From NCBI RefSeq assembly GCF_000178955.2, contig NC_016631.1, positions 5,332,001 to 5,396,000 of the forward strand: a DNA stretch of 64,000 bases, read 5' to 3'. The notes beneath the pieces are model-generated. The model saw only the letters and a list, made by a program, of their open reading frames with translations. It searched no databases and was not told the origin of the DNA. The DNA is from Granulicella mallensis MP5ACTX8 (lineage in GTDB: Bacteria > Acidobacteriota > Terriglobia > Terriglobales > Acidobacteriaceae). Numbering within the stretch: position 1 is the first letter of the stretch; each line of letters starts with the position of its first letter. Shown piece after piece: positions 62,593-64,000 of this stretch. The position numbers and the translations under genes were made by a program.

Positions 62593-64000
62593 ATGCAAAT
62601 GAGACTGCTTGCTGCTATTCCACTCTTCGCGTTCCTCGCCCTGACCGGGTGCACCAGCAGCAGTATCAGCCCTCATGGAACATCCACGCCTCCACCGGTA
62701 GTAACTCAACCGCCGCCTCCCCCGCCTCCGCCACCTCCGCCACCTCCGCCACCTCCGCCTCCTCCGCCTCCACCGCCACCACCACCACCGCCGCCTCCGC
62801 CACCGCCACCGCCACCGCCACCACCACCACCTCCATCAGGATCCGGAGTCGGTTTTAGCGGCAAGGTACAAGGGCGTCAGCAGGCGATCGTCGGGGCTTC
62901 GGTGCAACTTTATGCAGCGGGCACTTCGGGAAATGGTTCTGCCCCACAGGCCTTGCTGTCCAGCGCGGTCACGACCGACGCAACCGGCAGCTTTACCGTG
63001 CCGTCCGGGTACACCTGCCCTTCCGCAACTGCTATCACTTATTTACTGGCAGAAGGCGGCCAGGCCGCAGGTGCGTCTTCGGCAAATGCCGATCTGTGGC
63101 TGATGGCTCCGATCGGCGCGTGTGGAGACATCACAGCATCGACCACAGCCGTTCTGAACGAGGTGACGACCGTGGCCTCGGCCTGGGCGCTGTCGCAATT
63201 TCTCGCGCCTGAAGGCAATCTGGGTGCGACCTCCACCAATGCCCTGGGCCTTGCCAATGCCGTTATCGTTGCGAATAACCTGGTCAATATCGCCACGGGA
63301 ACCTCCCCGGGAGCGGCGGTGCCTGCCAACGTTACGGTTTCCACCGCGAAGCTGAATACGCTGGCTGATGCACTCTCATCGTGCATGGCTCCGGCGGGAG
63401 AGACAGCCTGCGCGGCGCTGCTCTCCGCTGCGACGACAAGCGGAACGACTCCCGGCAATACGCTGGATGCGGCGCTCAATATCGCACGTCATCCAGCCAA
63501 CAACGTGAGCAGCATCTATACGCTGGCACAGGCGAATGCTATCTTTCCATCCTTGACCGCCGCTCCGCCGGACTGGCTGCTCTACAGGACGATTACGGGC
63601 GGCGGCCTGGAGCAGACGCCAAGGGCCATCGCCATCGATTCTGCCGGTAACGTCTGGGTAGCGACTGACTATGGTGCGGTCGCGAAGTTCTCTACGAACG
63701 GCACTCCTGTCGCCCCAGAAGGGTTCACAGGTACCGGTGTTAACGAATCTAGAAGCATGGCACTGGATGTCCATGACAACGTATGGATCGCAAACCGGGA
63801 GACCACGCAAAACAGCGGCCTTGGCGATGTTATAGAACTGTCCCCAACAGGTCAGTTACTCTCCGGCACAGGCGGCTTTACGGACGGAGGCATCAATTTC
63901 CCCCAGGGCATTGCTACCGATCCGAACGGAAATGTATGGGTAGCGAACGCCAATCTCTCTACGGTCACCCTGCTCAATGACAGCGGCACGGTGCTTGCTG
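62593..64000 (+). CDS. NHL-repeat lipoprotein with 42-proline tract, 3' end cut by window
   Basis: Open from ATG 62593 to the window end, at least 469 codons. Lipoprotein signal with lipobox LALTGC; residues 40-81 (62710-62835) are 42 consecutive prolines encoded by mixed codons; then a carboxypeptidase-regulatory-like domain (GFSGKVQGRQQAIVGASVQL), a helical stretch, and NHL-type blades (AIAIDSAGNVWVATD, MALDVHDNVWIANRE, GIATDPNGNVWVANAN). The blades would form a beta-propeller outside the cell. Function unknown; probably surface display or binding. Confidence 0.88.
   Translation, partial: MQMRLLAAIPLFAFLALTGCTSSSISPHGTSTPPPVVTQPPPPPPPPPPPPPPPPPPPPPPPPPPPPPPPPPPPPPPPPPPSGSGVGFSGKVQGRQQAIVGASVQLYAAGTSGNGSAPQALLSSAVTTDATGSFTVPSGYTCPSATAITYLLAEGGQAAGASSANADLWLMAPIGACGDITASTTAVLNEVTTVASAWALSQFLAPEGNLGATSTNALGLANAVIVANNLVNIATGTSPGAAVPANVTVSTAKLNTLADALSSCMAPAGETACAALLSAATTSGTTPGNTLDAALNIARHPANNVSSIYTLAQANAIFPSLTAAPPDWLLYRTITGGGLEQTPRAIAIDSAGNVWVATDYGAVAKFSTNGTPVAPEGFTGTGVNESRSMALDVHDNVWIANRETTQNSGLGDVIELSPTGQLLSGTGGFTDGGINFPQGIATDPNGNVWVANANLSTVTLLNDSGTVLA

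Noticed and set aside
62649-62858. 69-aa Ser/Thr/Ala frame across the polyproline tract
   Set aside because: Out-of-frame reading of the proline codons of the lipoprotein gene.

Overview
The window looks like a chromosomal segment of an acidobacterium (class Terriglobia). The assignment is an inference from the mix of gene families, the dense GC-rich coding and the repeat types; no rRNA is present to confirm it.

Layout. (1) 0-20.6 kb is one long + strand block encoding most of a type VI secretion system (T6SS): a VWA protein cut by the window edge, sheath subunits TssB/TssC, two Hcp tube proteins, baseplate TssE/TssF/TssG/TssK, the ClpV unfoldase, a secreted-domain/FHA membrane protein, a PP2C phosphatase and VgrG. 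After VgrG come five uncharacterised genes: a separate spike-like protein and two pairs of duplicated paralogs. The membrane complex genes (tssJ, tssL, tssM) are not in view and may lie upstream. (2) 20.6-32 kb is a mixed accessory region: a TetR regulator with palindromic operators, two AraC regulators, two paralogous exported alpha/beta hydrolases around a DUF4126-like membrane protein, an orphan secretin with a cohesin-like C-terminus, an AlaC-type aminotransferase, a DUF899 protein and a GNAT acetyltransferase. Palindromic repeats are common here. (3) 32.3-46.4 kb is a complete [NiFe] hydrogenase cluster of the group 1h (actinobacterial, high-affinity H2 uptake) type: hypFCDE, hhyS/hhyL, a NifU-like protein, DUF5947- and DUF6084-like proteins, an unknown 439-aa protein, a maturation protease, two very small proteins, hypA, hypB and a nickel transporter. 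The cluster sits between a degenerate 3' half of tRNA-Val (about 32.1 kb) and an intact tRNA-Val gene (46.6 kb), as in an island inserted at a tRNA 3' end. (4) 46.8-51.5 kb holds an ECF sigma factor with a zinc-finger anti-sigma factor, a DUF3106-like protein, proline dehydrogenase and an unknown membrane protein. (5) 51.7-59.6 kb holds a decayed REP-type transposase and a 2.1-kaa RHS protein with a C-terminal HH-motif toxin domain followed by a likely immunity gene, all bracketed by 36-bp direct repeats. (6) 59.6-64 kb carries a repeat-rich spacer, a glycosyltransferase, SppA, an HU/IHF protein and an NHL-repeat lipoprotein with 42 consecutive prolines, cut by the window end.

Functional picture. 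The T6SS and the RHS toxin/immunity pair point to competition with other cells; the hydrogenase cluster points to survival on trace H2. The least described material is the post-VgrG cassette, the DUF1080-FHA fusion protein, the apparent PASTA domain on TssG, and the three-protein unknown set inside the hydrogenase operon.
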